The position numbers and the translations under genes are program-made. Of a DNA stretch of 64,000 bases, positions 34,001 to 49,000 are shown one piece after another (within the stretch, counting starts at the first letter, position 1; the number at the start of each line of letters is the position of its first letter). The DNA lies in assembly GCF_905475465.1 (NCBI RefSeq), contig NC_062245.1, positions 1,364,001 to 1,428,000 on the forward strand, written 5' to 3'. Under the pieces are notes generated by a model. The model saw only the letters and a program-made list of their open reading frames with translations, was not told the origin of the DNA and did no database searches. The stretch comes from Pieris napi. Its lineage: Eukaryota; Arthropoda; Insecta; Lepidoptera; Pieridae.

Positions 34001-37000
34001 TACCAAAATGATAATCAAACACAAATCTTTCAAGCTTCTCTATAATCTAGGTTTTTATCCAAATTTATATCCTTATATACTTGTAAAGTACAAAATATAA
34101 AATGACATACCCAAACTGACATCAACGAGCACAGGATAAAGCAAAGCGTGCTTGTCCAACGGCACACCACACGATAACAATAATGTTTTTAACAACTCTG
34201 TATGATTCAATTGTAGGGTGACCTTAAGGGAGGAACCCGTAGCCGCTCGACACGCCACAACTAAAAGTTCTGCGTCAGGCCATAGCGTGTCTAAAAATTA
34301 ATTATCAAAATTAAAAAAAAAAAAAAACTTTTCAAAACAAAAAAAAACAAAATGTGTGCGTGTACTAGGTGTACACACGTAAGAAGTGAAACTTTTTTAT
34401 GACCTTAATTTTCGAAAAATGATCTACTATATGCAACTTTACAGAAATTGGTTAAATAAAGTTAAATTAGATAAAGTTTAACAAAAGGCTTATATAGACA
34501 TGAATACAAATACAATTATTTCATTTTAACTTATTACTGTACTACTATGTAGTACTAAGATTATTACAGAATTTCATTAATTGTAATAGAATTATTAGTA
34601 TTACTATCATTGTTATCGTTATTATATATTTTTGTTACTAATGGCTTCGAATCTCTTCGGATCAACCGTGGTAGGGACAAGAAAAAGATGGCGCGTAACC
34701 GAAAAATGTGACAAATGTGTGTAAATTTTTTTCCAACGCCGATAAAGAAGTTTGACTTCAAAAAGCAAGATGGCGCGTAACCGAAAAACGTGACGATTTG
34801 CTACTAAATTTCTCCCATACGTCGATAAAGAAGTTTCACTTCAAAAGATGGCGCGTAACGAAAAAATGTTTCACTAAATTTTTTCCCAACCCCGATAAAG
34901 AAGTTTCACTTCAAAAAGGACTTTGTGACAAGCGCCTAAATTTACAGCTTAGAACTCGTATTGCGCGATGTTACGTCTTCTCTGTGCTGCTCTACGGCGT
35001 AGAATCTTGGACGCTGACAGAGACCATGTCCAAAAAACTGGAAGCGTTTGAGATCTGGGTTTATCGGCGTATGCTTAAAATCTTGGACAGACCGCATACG
35101 AAATACAACCGTGCTGGACAGAATGCAGAAGAACAAAGAAGTGCTTATGACGGTTAAGAAAAGGAAACTTGAGTATTTCGGACACGTTTTACGTAACTCC
35201 AAAAAATATGAGCTCATTCAACTAATCATACAAGGCAAAATGGCAGGTATAAGGAGACCTGGAGGTTGAAAAACCTAAGACAATGGTTTGGTCAAAGCAC
35301 CAAGTCATTGTTTAGAAGCGCGGCATCAAAAATCAAACTAGCCATGATGATCGCCACCCTTCGCAAGGAGATGGCACTATAAGAAGAAGAATGAGCTAAT
35401 TAACATTTTATAAAGCAACATACCATTACTCGGTGTGACCATATCAAACGCGCATTCTATAATTTCTCTCGGATGAAATCCCTTCACTGTCCTCTCAGTT
35501 TCTCTATAAACGCGGTCCACTACATACCGACGCATGTATTTTGATCCCGAATATGCTATATGCCTGGAATAATAATAAATCGGGAATGAGCATCACTTCT
35601 GATGGATTATACCAAATTTTCATAGTTATATCCCTAATAAAAAAATAAATGTTCGTACGTATTATGCAATAAATATTTATTTATTTATTCATTAATTCAC
35701 TTTGTTCATTTGTACAAAAAAAAATAACATACATAAAAATGCAACGGGCGGCCTTATCCCTAACAAGCGATCTCTTTCAGACAACCCAATAATAAAAATA
35801 AATAATAAAACTTTTTTAGTGTTAGAAATATTTAGTTAGACCAAAGAAATCAGTTTTCAATAGGAAAATTGATTTCTTTGGTCTGTTATTTTTAGTACTT
35901 TTATTCAATATTTTTTTTACGTTTCCCACCGTTTAAACCTTCCTTGAAATTCCACAAATATTTCAAGATCCAAATCAGTACAGCCATTTTCGAGTTTTAG
36001 CGAGATAAACGAAAAGCAATTAATTTTTCTTTGCAAATAAATAATTTTCAGGAAGAAATATGTCCTTTTTTGTATTAATTTTTGTAATTAAAATATTAAA
36101 TAATATGTATGTGATTCTTGCCAATTCTCTTACTACTTACGTTACTTTAATGAAAAATTTCTCTTACCTGGCAAAAGGCAGTCTCAAATCGTGCGGCAGA
36201 TGACAAACAGAACCAGACAGGGTCATAACTTTCACAGAATTGGGACATTGGTCCCATCTATTAGCTCGCGGGATCAGGAGCGGGGGTGAAAATTCTATCG
36301 CTCCGTGACTTCTGAACACCTGCAAATGACAGGTAGTAAATTTGATTACCAGACAAGTGAAGGCAAAAAAGATTGGCCAGAGTCAACTCATGCGCAGCTG
36401 TTTTCCTACATGCACGACTTTGTCCTATCACACAAAATCTTACCAACTTACGTGCCAAGATATTTGTCTCTAAAGATGGCAAGATATATTTAAAAAATTA
36501 AGAAAAATGATTTAGTACAACGTATCTATTGCCAAAAAGCAATTCTCTAGCAACCGATTTGTGAAACGAGACAACAAAAAAGAAGTAGGTATTCAATATT
36601 AAAAGGCAGTAAACTTAATCGCGATCTGTTACCGTCTGGAGTGCGAATTCTTGTATGCAGAAGGTATAAAAAAACAGTTAAGGTTTTGACTTAAGATTTC
36701 TATAGGAAATAGGTGAGCAGCCTTTCGTGCCTGACACGCGGCCTCAACTTTTAGGTTTTAAGGCATTCCAGTTTAGGACTTAATGCTAGGATATTCGAAA
36801 AATCTTTTTTTTTTTAAATGTAACAGGAGGCATACGGGCAGGAGGCTCATCTGATGTTATGTGATACCGCCGCCCATGAACACATTGCCAGTAGGCTCGC
36901 GAGTGCGTTGCCGGCCTTTTAAGTAAAAAAACTTAGAGAAGCAATACCTTAGTAATAACATCTTTAATAGCACCGATGACTTCCATAGGTTTCGTTTTCA

Positions 37001-40000
37001 TCGCACTGTGGTATGTAAAGTCTTCAGCCGGCGACGGCTTTTGCTCCAAACAGGCTGTGACAAGTCTTTGGTATCCCCTGGAGCCCCTGTCTGACAGGGT
37101 ATGGGACAAAAGACCGGACAGCGCTCCTTCGGGGACTGCTCTGGGAACGTGTTCGCTGGCCAATAATTCTGCGCTGGTCGGTCTTAAACCCGCATCGTGG
37201 TCTAACAGCCATCTGAAATATAGATAAAATAGAATTTTTCGTGCAATGTATCTAAAATCAGGACACAAATTTATCAAAGCTATTAACAGTCGATTAAAAA
37301 AGTTTTTGAAGTTATACTTCTTTAGGCGCGTTATGAAAAATTGATGAGAGTGAAATTTTACGATGCGCGCACACCGTGACACAATTAATAGAATGAAGTT
37401 GCCCACGGAAGATGCTACGGCATTGGACATAATTTAAAAACAACATTCGAATAATAATAGAATTTTTGTTACACTTAATGTAAGAGAATAATAATAAATA
37501 TTTATTTATTTAATTTTTCAAATGTAAACTGAACTTTATTGACTATAATGACTCCTTTTCCAGTCTTTAATTATTTAATTGTAATTAATTATTTGCATGC
37601 AATCAAAAACTATTTATTCGAACTATAATAACGTAACAGTGTTGTCAACATAACAAGAAACATAATTTAGCACTGCGGCAACCTCCAACCCTGGAGACTC
37701 TATTTGGAACATCATATCATCACTGCATAGTCAGTCAGGTACCGTGACAAGTCGGGAGAGACACCCAACTCAAGCTAGCTTACTTCTCTTGCTAATCTTC
37801 TTGCTATGTTCTAATACTAAATCTATACGAAATTATAAAACGGAAGAGTTTTTCTGAATGAACGCGATATAAGAACCACTTGTGTAAAAAAAAACTTGGC
37901 GATTAAAAAGAGTGGCGGAGAGTTTATTAGATAGATCTTCTCTTCTGTTCTACGCCCTTGATTTGAGAACTGGTAGTAAATGTAAAATTAGAAGAGTTTA
38001 ATGTAAATTTCTTTTTTGACGTTTATATCGTGTTACGATATGAATAAATGAGTTTGAGTTTTCTGGGGTGTTCTCAAATTCCGAGCTAAAACCCGAGCAG
38101 TGTTGGACTCTCATCCCTGAAGTCGTAGGTTCGATCCCCGGCTGTGCACCAATGGACTTTCTTATGTGCGCATTTAACATTCGCTCGAACGGTGAAGGAA
38201 AACATAGTGAGGACATAGGTTAGACCCAAAAAGTCGACGGCGTGTGTCAGGCACTGGAGGCTGATCACCTTTTTGGTAACTAGTAGCTATTCAGCTATTT
38301 TTTTTACAGCTAAAACCCAAACACGTAAGAGATATTCAACTAGACGTACCTTATAACATGAATCTGCTTAGCATTCTCCTCTTTAACAAAGTCCGGGGGC
38401 AGGATAACATCATTTTTCCTCAAATTTGTTAATACTGTGAACCTTTCGGTGCCAGTTTCAAATGGCGCGTGGAACATTTCGAATAGAATAATTCCGAGGG
38501 AGTAAATATCTACTTTTTGATTATATATAACTTTGGTTGCGGACTGTTGTAGCTCGGGTGCCACGTACAGTGTTGTTCCTACCTAAAAAAATAAACCCTT
38601 CAGATGACTCCAATCGAATTTATTCTAGGTTGCCTGGAAGAGATAGCTTGTTAGCGATAAGGCCGCCCGTTGCATCCCTTATAATTTTTATGTATTGTTA
38701 TATTTGTGTTTTTTTAATGCAAAGAAGTGTGAATAAATAAATAAATAATTTATGATCTTTAAGGACAAGTAAAGAGAATAATGTTGGCCTAGTGGCTTCA
38801 TCCGTGAGGTCATAGGTTCGATCCCCGGATGGACTTACTGAAAGTGCGCACTTAACTCGCTCGTACTGTGAAGGAAAACATAGTGAGGAAACCGGTGTGC
38901 CTTAGACCCAAAATATTGACGGTTTCACAGAATGCTGATCACCTACTTGCCTATTAGAAATGATCACAGAACAGATACAGAATTCTAAGGACCTAAAAAT
39001 ATTGCAGCACCGTTAAAAGACAAAGCACACTTTACACAACGTACGTTAGATTGGAATTGTTCGATCTAAAGCATCCCATATATCTGAACTTAGCAGACAC
39101 TTAGCTCTAAATCTCATTTTCAAGTGAGAGATTCAGTTACGAGACTTAAAATAAGCTATCTTGCCTATGTCAAAATCAGTCAGCCAGTAAGTCCAGTTTC
39201 TAAATCTCGCTAAATAAAAAGAGCAAGATTGGTGCAGAACCGGGGTATTTATTTATTATTTTATATAACAAGGGGCAAACGGGCTCGTCTGATGTTAAGT
39301 GATACCGCCGTTGATCGGCACTCAATGCCAGAGGGTTCGCGATTGCGTTGCCTTTTAGGAATTGGTACATTCTTATATTAAAGAATCCTAAGTCGAATTG
39401 GTTCGAAAATATTTCAGTGGGCAGCTGGTTTCAGATAGATAAAACTTACAGAATTACAGGCCAATTAGCCATTGGTTAACTTTGGCTTTTACGTAGAATA
39501 AAATCCACCTATAATTTATTTTTAATAATAAAATTAATAAAATTATAGAGAAATTTATGAATTACCTTTCCCGTGAGAAGTCCATCAGTGTCTTTGCTAT
39601 CTTGCGTTTTATCTGTAACGTTAAATTATCTATCTTTACTATTTCTTCAGCTATGTCAGCGAGTTAGACACATTCCTGCATCCGTTTTACAATTATTTTT
39701 TCATTTAATCATGTTAGAGTCTGGCTAATGAAAAAGCGCGGCAAATTCAAAAAAAATTACTATGGTATCCCTAAAAGTTTGATATATTTTGTGGATTAAA
39801 CTTACTTGATACTTAATTTTATTTTATTACTTTTTACATTGTTAGTAACTGTATTTCTATGAAATTAAATACTATACGTATTTAGTCTTTTACTATTGAT
39901 AATTAAAATGACCAGCATTGCATGGAAAACTAAAACTGTATTTATTATAAAACACAACTTTATTTGGAATAATCAAATCCTGCGAAAGAAACGAAATATT

Positions 40001-43000
40001 GTATCAAATAAAGCAAAGTTTAGGCTATTTTCGGAAAAAAATATATAATAGGAATAAAAATGAAGTATCAATACAATAAATCATACTAACTTAAGAAATT
40101 CAATGACATTCTGTGTTGCTATCCGAATGTTTTCAAATAATTCAATTATCTTCTTTCATTAGCCAGACTCTATATCATAAGTTGTTGCACAATTTTATCT
40201 TAAAATAATAATCACTGAGTACATCGCCTCGATATATAGTCTAGTCGACAAGTTGAAAATGGAACAAAATAGAGATACTACTCTTAAAATTATGTGCGAT
40301 AGCTCATTGGATCCGGAATGACGTACAGAAAAATGTGCTAAAAGCGTGTATTAGCACATAAAAAATTGCAAAAGTTATAGACAATTAAAGATGAAAAAAA
40401 AATGGCATTTAGTTTTTTGCCAATATTTAATAAACTATTAATATTTAAGAAATTTCAAATAAAGATTCTGAAAGAGGAGGAAATTTCCAATAAAAAACTC
40501 CCGGAACTCTATCTCCATTATTTATAATTTTAATTTAACGCTGAAAATAGGTCTGCGGGTGACATTTTTAGGATTCGCGCGTGGCGTCAAAAGCGACTAC
40601 GGCACATTAATTAATTTATTTAAGGCATTGAATATTTTTTTTTTAATTTGAAAAAATTATAGTGTGTTCTGAACACTATAATTAATTTATTCCCGTTGAA
40701 AATTTTACTTAAAGTTAATTTTCAACAAGTTAAATAATTGTTAACTTACGAAATTTTCTCGAACAACCGTCTTAATTTTAAGTGAAAAAAAATGTTTAAA
40801 TAATGGTCGTAAAAATATTTCGCTTCGTAGAGCCTTTCTTACATACATACTTAACAAGATCGTGCGATAAAAGTTAAAAAAATATTTATACTTTGTTTAT
40901 AACATTTTTTTTACTTAAACAAAAACTTAAAAATCCATGTAATGTTGTTAAAAAAATTTTTTTTTTCTAAATCATCATATAATCGTTTTTTAATTAATAC
41001 AAGGTATTTATTGATTTGCAAAAAAAAAAAATCCCGCCATTTGTTGATAATTTTTTTTAAACAAATTGATTAGGTAAATCAATATTTTAAAAAAAAAATT
41101 TAACAAAACTATTACATTAAAAATGTTATGATTTAAAAAAAAAATTTTTTCCTTAATAACAATTTTTAATTGTTTATAATCGTTTTTTTTATTTTCTATT
41201 GTTTAAATAATTAGTTAAGAAATTTTTTTTTTTCTAAAAATCATAATTGACAGTCCTCTATAAAGTAACAGAATTTTTTTTTTTAATCAACAATTCTATT
41301 GTTTATTAACTTACCAATTTGTTATAAAACAAATATTCAACTTTTTTTTATTTTTTTTCTAAAATTTCTAAAATTAACAAAAACAACCATATATAACAAA
41401 GTATAGAAAAAAATTTTTTGTAAATTTTTTGATTATCGTGAATATTACTTTTATTTAAAATTACAAAAAAACGATTATAAACAATTAAAAATTGTTATTA
41501 AGGAAAAAAATTTTTTTTAAAAATCATACAATTTTTAATGTAATAAAGTTGTGTTAAATTTTTTTTTTTTAATTTGATTTAATCAATTTGTTTCAAAAAA
41601 AAATTATCAACAAATGGCGGGATTTTTTTTTTGCAAATCAATAAATACCTTGTATTAATAAAAAAAACGATTATATTATGATGATTTAGAAAAAAAAAAT
41701 TTTTTTAACAACATTACATGGATTTTTAAGTTTTTGTTTAAGTAAAAAAAATGTTATAAACAAAGTATAAATATTTTTTTAACTTTTATGGCACGATCTT
41801 GTTAAGTATGTATGTAAGAAAGGCTCTACGAAGCGAAATATTTTTACGACCATTATTTAAACATTTTTTTTCACTTACAATTAAGACGGTCGTTCGAGAA
41901 AATTTCGTGAGTTAACAATTATTTAACTTGTTGAAAAATTAACTTTAAGTAAAATTTTCAACGGGAATAAATTAATTATAGTGTTCAGAACACACTATAA
42001 TTTTTTCAAATTAAAAAAAAAATATTCAATGCCTTAAATAAATTAATTAATGTGCCGTAGTCGCTTTTGACGCCACGCGCGAATCCTAAAAATGTCACCC
42101 GCAGACCTATTTTCAGCGTTAAATTAAAATTATAAATAATGGAGATAGAGTTCCGGGAGTTTTTTATTGGAAATTTCCTCCTCTTTCAGAATCTTTATTT
42201 GAAATTTCTTAAATATTAATAGTTTATTAAATATTGGCAAAACACTAAATGCCATTTTTTTTCATCTTGAATTGTCTATAACTTTTGCAATTTTTTATGT
42301 GCTAATACACGCTTTTAGCACATTTTTCTGGACGTCATTCCGGATCCAATGAGCTATCGCACATAATTTTAAGAGTAGTATCTCTATTTTGTTCCATTTT
42401 CAACTTGTCGACTAGACTAATATCCTTAACATGAAGAAAGGCACACAATTGTCAGTCGTAAGGATAAAAATAAATTAGTATGGAATCAATGAAAGAGGTG
42501 AGATTGATAATATAATAACTTTGCCTTTAAATAGATCACAATTTTAGCGTAACTTATAAAATTGGCAAAAACTTAATCAAATTCAAGTGTGTCTAACCCA
42601 ATTCATGTTCAATTTTTATTATGTTTATGTAACGAAGTGTTAATAAATAATAAATAAATAAGTATATACATAATAAATAATCTGACCATTAACAGGTAAT
42701 CCAGTGAAGACCTTAGTAGCGAGACCGAAGTCTCCAATTTTGACGTGATCGTTGGAGTCCAAGAATATGTTGACAGGCTTCAAGTCCCTGTGTATCATGC
42801 CTTTTTGGTGGACGTGAGCCAAACCTATAAATTGAAGATTCATAGTTATCTGACGGAAATTTTGAAGTGAGGCAGACACATTTCTCTATACGTTTCTTGT
42901 CATCAGCCTTTCGTGCCTGACTAACTTGGCTTTAGTATGGGCAAAGGAGCCTACGCAGAAATCATAAAAAGCAGCTACCGTAACACAAAGACATCCATGT

Positions 43001-46000
43001 TAGTAAGTGCGTTGCCGGGCTAAAGCTCTCTTAAAAGAGAGTGTCCTTTTTTGGGGCTAAGGGTAAGAATCGATATAGCGCTACGTTTGACTTCCATATG
43101 ATTACAAGGCCCACAGGGGGGCAGATTGGTTGTAAGGTTTAATTTGTTTTTATTATTATTATTTCTATTTTTTTTTTTGTTAAATTGTTTGATTATTTCT
43201 TGATTCGAAAATGTATTAAAATCATTTGGAATATGAATTTCAGTTATGATTTGAAAATTAACTTGCTGTTTTTCGGTAACTGTTTCCTAGTAAATTCTTC
43301 CTTCGACCTACCATTTAAGTTTCGTGAACAATAAATTTTAAAAAAATTACTTAATAACTTTTGAACCTAGGGTTCGAACGTACGACCCTAGATGAGAGTC
43401 ACATGTTTAACTTCTTGGCAAAAAATCCTTAATCTATAATATAATAAGTATAGATGGCGTTTATCTAAAAATATATTACTCGTTGTACACTATGAAGACA
43501 GATGGCGCTGATATAAATAAATTGTATTTTGTTTTAGTACTGATTTAAGATATTGCTGGAGTACTATGTTAGACATTACATATTAGTATATTATGAGATA
43601 TTTTAGTACAGAAATAATCAAATTAAATTTTCTTAAATAATATTAATTTTTATCAAAATACCTTCTAAAATTTCTCGAAACAGCCTCCATGCGCGAAAAT
43701 GCTCTCTATGTAACGAATTGTCTATAGCCTGTCGTAGAGTGTTTTTCTCGCAGAACTCCATTTGTATGTACAGCACCTGTTGTAGGCGTGGCTCAACTGA
43801 TATCGTCGTGTCTTCAGAGGGCGCTGTTAACGACTTGTTTTGAGAATCCACTTCAAACTCTATGACACTGCTCGAGTCTTCATCGTGGCTAATAGAAAAT
43901 ATTTAAAATATTAATAACTAGCAATGCCCCGGTTTCACTCGCGTAGATACCGATCTCGTGGAAGTCTACTATGTCGGACTATATATATATTTTTGTTATC
44001 ATAAAACTTTAATTTTGCTTAGTTTTTAATTACTTTCTTTCATATTATTAGATACAATGTGTACAATCTAATCAATATACAGATTTTACTTTACTACGAA
44101 TATATACTTTGATTTGTAATTCCGTAGAATACTGACATTTCATAAGTGTTGCGACTAAAAAACTTTTCTACCGAAAAAGGGACAAATTTGACTTTTATTT
44201 TTAAGGGCAATAAAAAAATTCTTCGTTTTTTTCATGTTTTACCTATAAAAAAGTAAATCAAAATATTTACATACTCAAGTGAACTAATACAAAAATCAAA
44301 TACATATAGTATTGTCTTTGATTAACATAACTCTTATTACACATTTAAAGAAAAACGCTTTTTACCGGATTAAAGTTATGTATTATTATAAATTTACAAC
44401 TATTTGACATAATTTTAAATTTATCCGACGTTTCGCGTGCTTTACAGCGTGCGTGGTCACGGTGACTGAAGACAAAAGATGTTGAATGTCAAAAAGTATC
44501 ACAGCTGCAGAGAAAGTTGCATTATCTGTATTTATTTCCCCGGAGTTGGTATCGACTAAAAGATGGAGGGTTTTGGCAAAAATGGCTCACGGTGTCCTCT
44601 ATTTCCCCGGATTGTTTTTCTTTTTGAGATTTTAATTTGGATATTATTGGATCCCAGGTGTTTGACAATTTTAGGCCGTCTTCTCTATTGAAATTGGGGT
44701 GTTTTTTGATTTCAATGGCTTCGCGTACCAATCTTGGGAAGAATCTTTTCTCTTTCGCAAGTACTTTCGGTTGGTCAAAGCGTATGTAGTGATTAGGCCT
44801 ATCTAGTATGTGTTCACAGACTGCTGATTTTGTGTGTCGTCTATGTCTTATGTCTGCAATGTGTTCTTTGAGTCTGCTGGACATATTGCGTTTAGTTTGC
44901 CCTATGTAAGACAGGCCACAGTCGCAATCCAGTTTGTATATACCTGCATCTTGCAATGGGGTGTTACTTTTGATTGGTCTTAGGAATTGCTGAATCTTCT
45001 TGTGCGGCTTGAAAATTGTATGAATAGAAGCTCGTTTTAGGATCCGGCTAATTCTATCTGTAACTCCCTTTACATATGGCAAGTAGGCTGGCTGGCGGGG
45101 AACTGTGTGTGTCTTGTTTTTGTTTTTGTGTTTGAAATTATGTCAAATAGTTGTAAATTTATAATAATACATAACTTTAATCCGGTAAAAAGCGTTTTTC
45201 TTTAAATCAAATACATATTTCAATATCACAAAATATATATCGAATTAACTTTAGTTACTTTATTTTATTATTTAGCTGGCAGAACATAAACTTTCTTAAA
45301 TAATTAAAATGTTATCTTTACTTGTGCGTTTTTACCTGTTTGTGATGAAAAGGACGTAATTATCACTCGCCGTTAAAAATGTGCCCGGTAAAAAAAAAAG
45401 GTTTGCCATCTCTGACATGTCAAAAAATGATAGCTGTCAGAATTCTACGGAATTAAAAATCAGAGTATAATACATTTTTAAATGCGAGAAATAACACTCA
45501 CTTCATGATATTAAACCAGAGATCCGGTTCATCATCGTCATCATCAGAATCTTCTTCACTCGATGATTCACTGTCTCGAGTTTGGACTGGACCATCTGAC
45601 ATCGACCAATTTACCTGTAATAAGAATAGAAAAAAAATTACTTTACTTCTTTTAATGAGGCAAAAAATTCTTTGTTAACGAATATTATATTTATAGAAAA
45701 ACGAAAACCGAAAAAAAAAAATATTATTAAAAATGAGTTTATTCACACTTACTTTGACCTGTCCAAGTTTAGCTACAACATCCAGCAAACTATCCCCTTT
45801 CCTTTTAACCGGCGTGGTTTCAACGCTCGTGTCTTCTATCTCCGTGTCAATAATAGTCTCAATCCAGGCATTATAATATCTGACGACATTTTCATGATTT
45901 AGCCGCGACAATAACTTCACTTCGCGGGTTATTTTTTTATTCAATTCAACACTTTTGGGATTTAGTTTCACGTGTTTTATTGCGTAGAAGCCGCCGTCTA

Positions 46001-49000
46001 GTTTGTTTTTGACCTGAAATTCGATTTTTACTTTATACAAAAATTATGTTTCTAAATCTACTGCCTATACTTAAAACAAGTGCGTAGAAAAGAGAACTGT
46101 ATTTGACCATATATTAGTTTTAACTAAAACATCAGATAATCCTACTGCCTGTTCTTAAAACAAGTGAACAAGGACGAGAAGAAACAAATTTTCAAAGAGA
46201 GAATAAGACAAAAGAGTAAACATCAGTTTAATAACACTCTTAACCAAAGAACTCTTTTGTCTCTTTCTGTAGTTTACTATAGTGTCTGTGTCAAATGTAA
46301 CACTATCCTCAGATTTTTCATTCCGTAGAATTCTGTCATTTCATAAGTGTTGCTACTAAAAAAGTTCTCCACAGAAAAAGGGACAAATTTGACTTATTTG
46401 GATGCAATAAAAATAATGCTACGTATTTTTTATGTTTCAACTACAGAAAAGTAAATCTAAATATTTATTTAAGTACCTACTCAAATACCTAATACACAAA
46501 AATAACAAAAATTCCAATATCACGATCAATATATCGAATTAACTTTAATTACTTTATTTTGTTCTTTAGCTGGCATCACTGCATACTAATTCCAGGCTTA
46601 GTAAACCTTTAAAAAAAATAATGTTATCTTTACTTGTGCGTTTTTTACTGTTTGTGATGAAAAGGAACGTAATTACCACTCGCCGTTAAACCACTTTTAA
46701 TGTGGAGCACCGCACTTAATAAAATATATTAGACATTAACTAACAACAAAATATATGTATAGACTCAGATGTTCAGACTCGTATTAAATTGAAAAATGTG
46801 CCCAGCCAAGAGTGTGTCATCTCTGACATGTCAAAAAATGATAGCTGTCAGAAATCTACGGAATTAAAAATCAGAGTATAAGTGTAGGACATTTGACACA
46901 CACACCATCAAACTTCCTCTTTCTTCATTCTATTCCTTACTGTGTTATATCATAAATAACTTTTTATTATTTATTTTAATTAGATCACGCACAATCCACT
47001 TGACACTACATTTTGACAGATGATGGCAATTTATAGTGACATCTTTTATAATGTTGCTATTTGAAGAAATTCTCTTTAAGATTTTTCCTCAAATGGTTTT
47101 GTAAATTATTGATGCCTTTATATTAAAAAAAAAAAAACAGTTTTGTATGCCAAATCAATCGTTCTCCTAGGAATCCAAGACCTTCTAAAGTACGGAAGAG
47201 TTTACCTTTAGTAAAATAATATTAGTTAAAAATCACCTTCAATACATCCCCAAAAGCACCCTTACCGAGCCACGTGAGAACTTCAAACTCGGCGTTCAAC
47301 CGCGAATGTCCGTTCACTTGTGTGTTTATACTGTTTATTTTTGTATTGCCACCTTCGTCCTTAAAAAAAAAATATTACTTAAAATCACCTGGCAACATTT
47401 TCCTTATTTATAAAGGTACCTTGTAATATTTTTTTTTTAACTCAATCCCCTTAGTTTAATTTTGTTTAGCTAGTTTCTTAGTAGAACTTAAAGCGAAAAG
47501 GTACATATTATTTTACATCTATTGTCTATTTTAATTTTTCTCCTATTGTGATTTAAATAGTGTTATTATTATATATTTTATACATAGCTATTTAATGAGT
47601 ATTTCCTGACGTTATTCTACCTCATTATGTATTATAATAATGACAAATGGGACATTTCACGTCAAGCAAACGGCGAAAAAAATTAAGTTTAAAAAAAAAA
47701 ACGTGTATGTACACGCGTTAGAAGTTATACTTTTTTGTCGTAACAAGATAAAAATCTTTTCAAAAATATTATGCTACGTAATAGGAAAAACTAAAATGTT
47801 GACTATAGCTAACTTCAGGGTGTCGGTTTTTTGTGACGGAGCACGCGCATCGTAAAGTAGATTACATTTTACGAACCTCAGACTCATTTTCTCCGTTATT
47901 TTCCTTACTATTAGGTAACTTCACTGGTGCGTCAACTAAAAACCCATGTTGTACCAATTTCTCAGCCGGCCATTGTGAATGCTCATCCTCTGTCAAACAT
48001 CTACAATTACTTCAATGGGGTGAGGGGTATGGGGACTTTAAACGTACATTTTATTATTTATTTAAATAAATCAGTGGCGCTACAACCTCTTTAGGTCTTG
48101 GCCTCAGATTTCTGAATCTGTTTCATGATCATTTTTAAATCTATTAGGCAAGTAGGTGATCAGCCTCCAGTGCCTGACACACGCCGTCGACTTTTTGGGT
48201 CTAAGAAATGTCGGTTTCCTCACGATGTTTTCCTTTACCGTTCGAGCAAAATGTTAAATGCGCACATAGAAAGAAAGTCCATTGATGCACAGCCGGGAAC
48301 GAACCTACGACCTCAGGTATGAGAGTCGCACGCTGAAGCCACTAGGCCAACACTCTTATTATTTATTAGCACACTCAATAAGTTACAGCAAACCAAAAAT
48401 AAAATTAAAAATGTATTTATACAGGGGGGCCAAAAAGTCATGGATCAAACGCAAATAGGGGATAGATGAGGTCATCAGCTGCAAAAAATTGTTCTACGGG
48501 AGGTCTCTAAGCTCAACCCCTGCAGAGTTATAATTTATTTTGCATTTTTTTAAGAAAATTGACTTTTTTTACTAATTCTTATTATAATTCGAAAATAAGA
48601 CTTTTTGACCATCCTGTATGTATAACTGTTAAATAATGTTTAAAAATCATAATTAGAATTTATGGATACAAGATATCAAAAGAAAAATATCATATTTTAA
48701 AAATTGTAAATTTAGGAACGAATTTATTTTACCTCGAGAAGAAGTCTTTGGCTGAACCAGGGAAATCGGACGGTATTTCATGTATTGCCTCGGGACATAC
48801 TATTGACAGCAATAATTGCGCTGCGGCGTAGATGTCCTGAGCTTTTGTTTGCCTGGAAATCATAAAAAAATATATATTTTTGTAATTTTGAAGTGAAACT
48901 TCTTTAGGCGCATGAGGGTAATTTTTTACGGATGAAACGCAATAATAATATTAGGGTCACGAAGATATGCAGCGTTTTTGTCGAAAAAAAGAGAGCGATT

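Larger units (their letters stand above)
44103..45469. mobile_element. MITE copy 1, interrupted by a Penelope-like element
   Basis: TIR TATACTCTGATTTTTAATTC on the right (complement), TATACTTTGATTTGTAATTC on the left. The body matches the uninterrupted copy at 46304-46880, apart from the insertion at 44308-45203. In the intron between GCN2 exons 12 and 13. Confidence 0.8.

Noticed and set aside
36976..37227. 83-codon plus-strand frame
   Set aside because: Antisense of GCN2 exon 17.
44522..45082. Host or homing GIY-YIG nuclease gene
   Set aside because: Flanked by a target duplication and inverted repeats and lacking a start codon, so it is a truncated Penelope-like element.
45672..45902. 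76-codon plus-strand frame
   Set aside because: Antisense of GCN2 exon 11.
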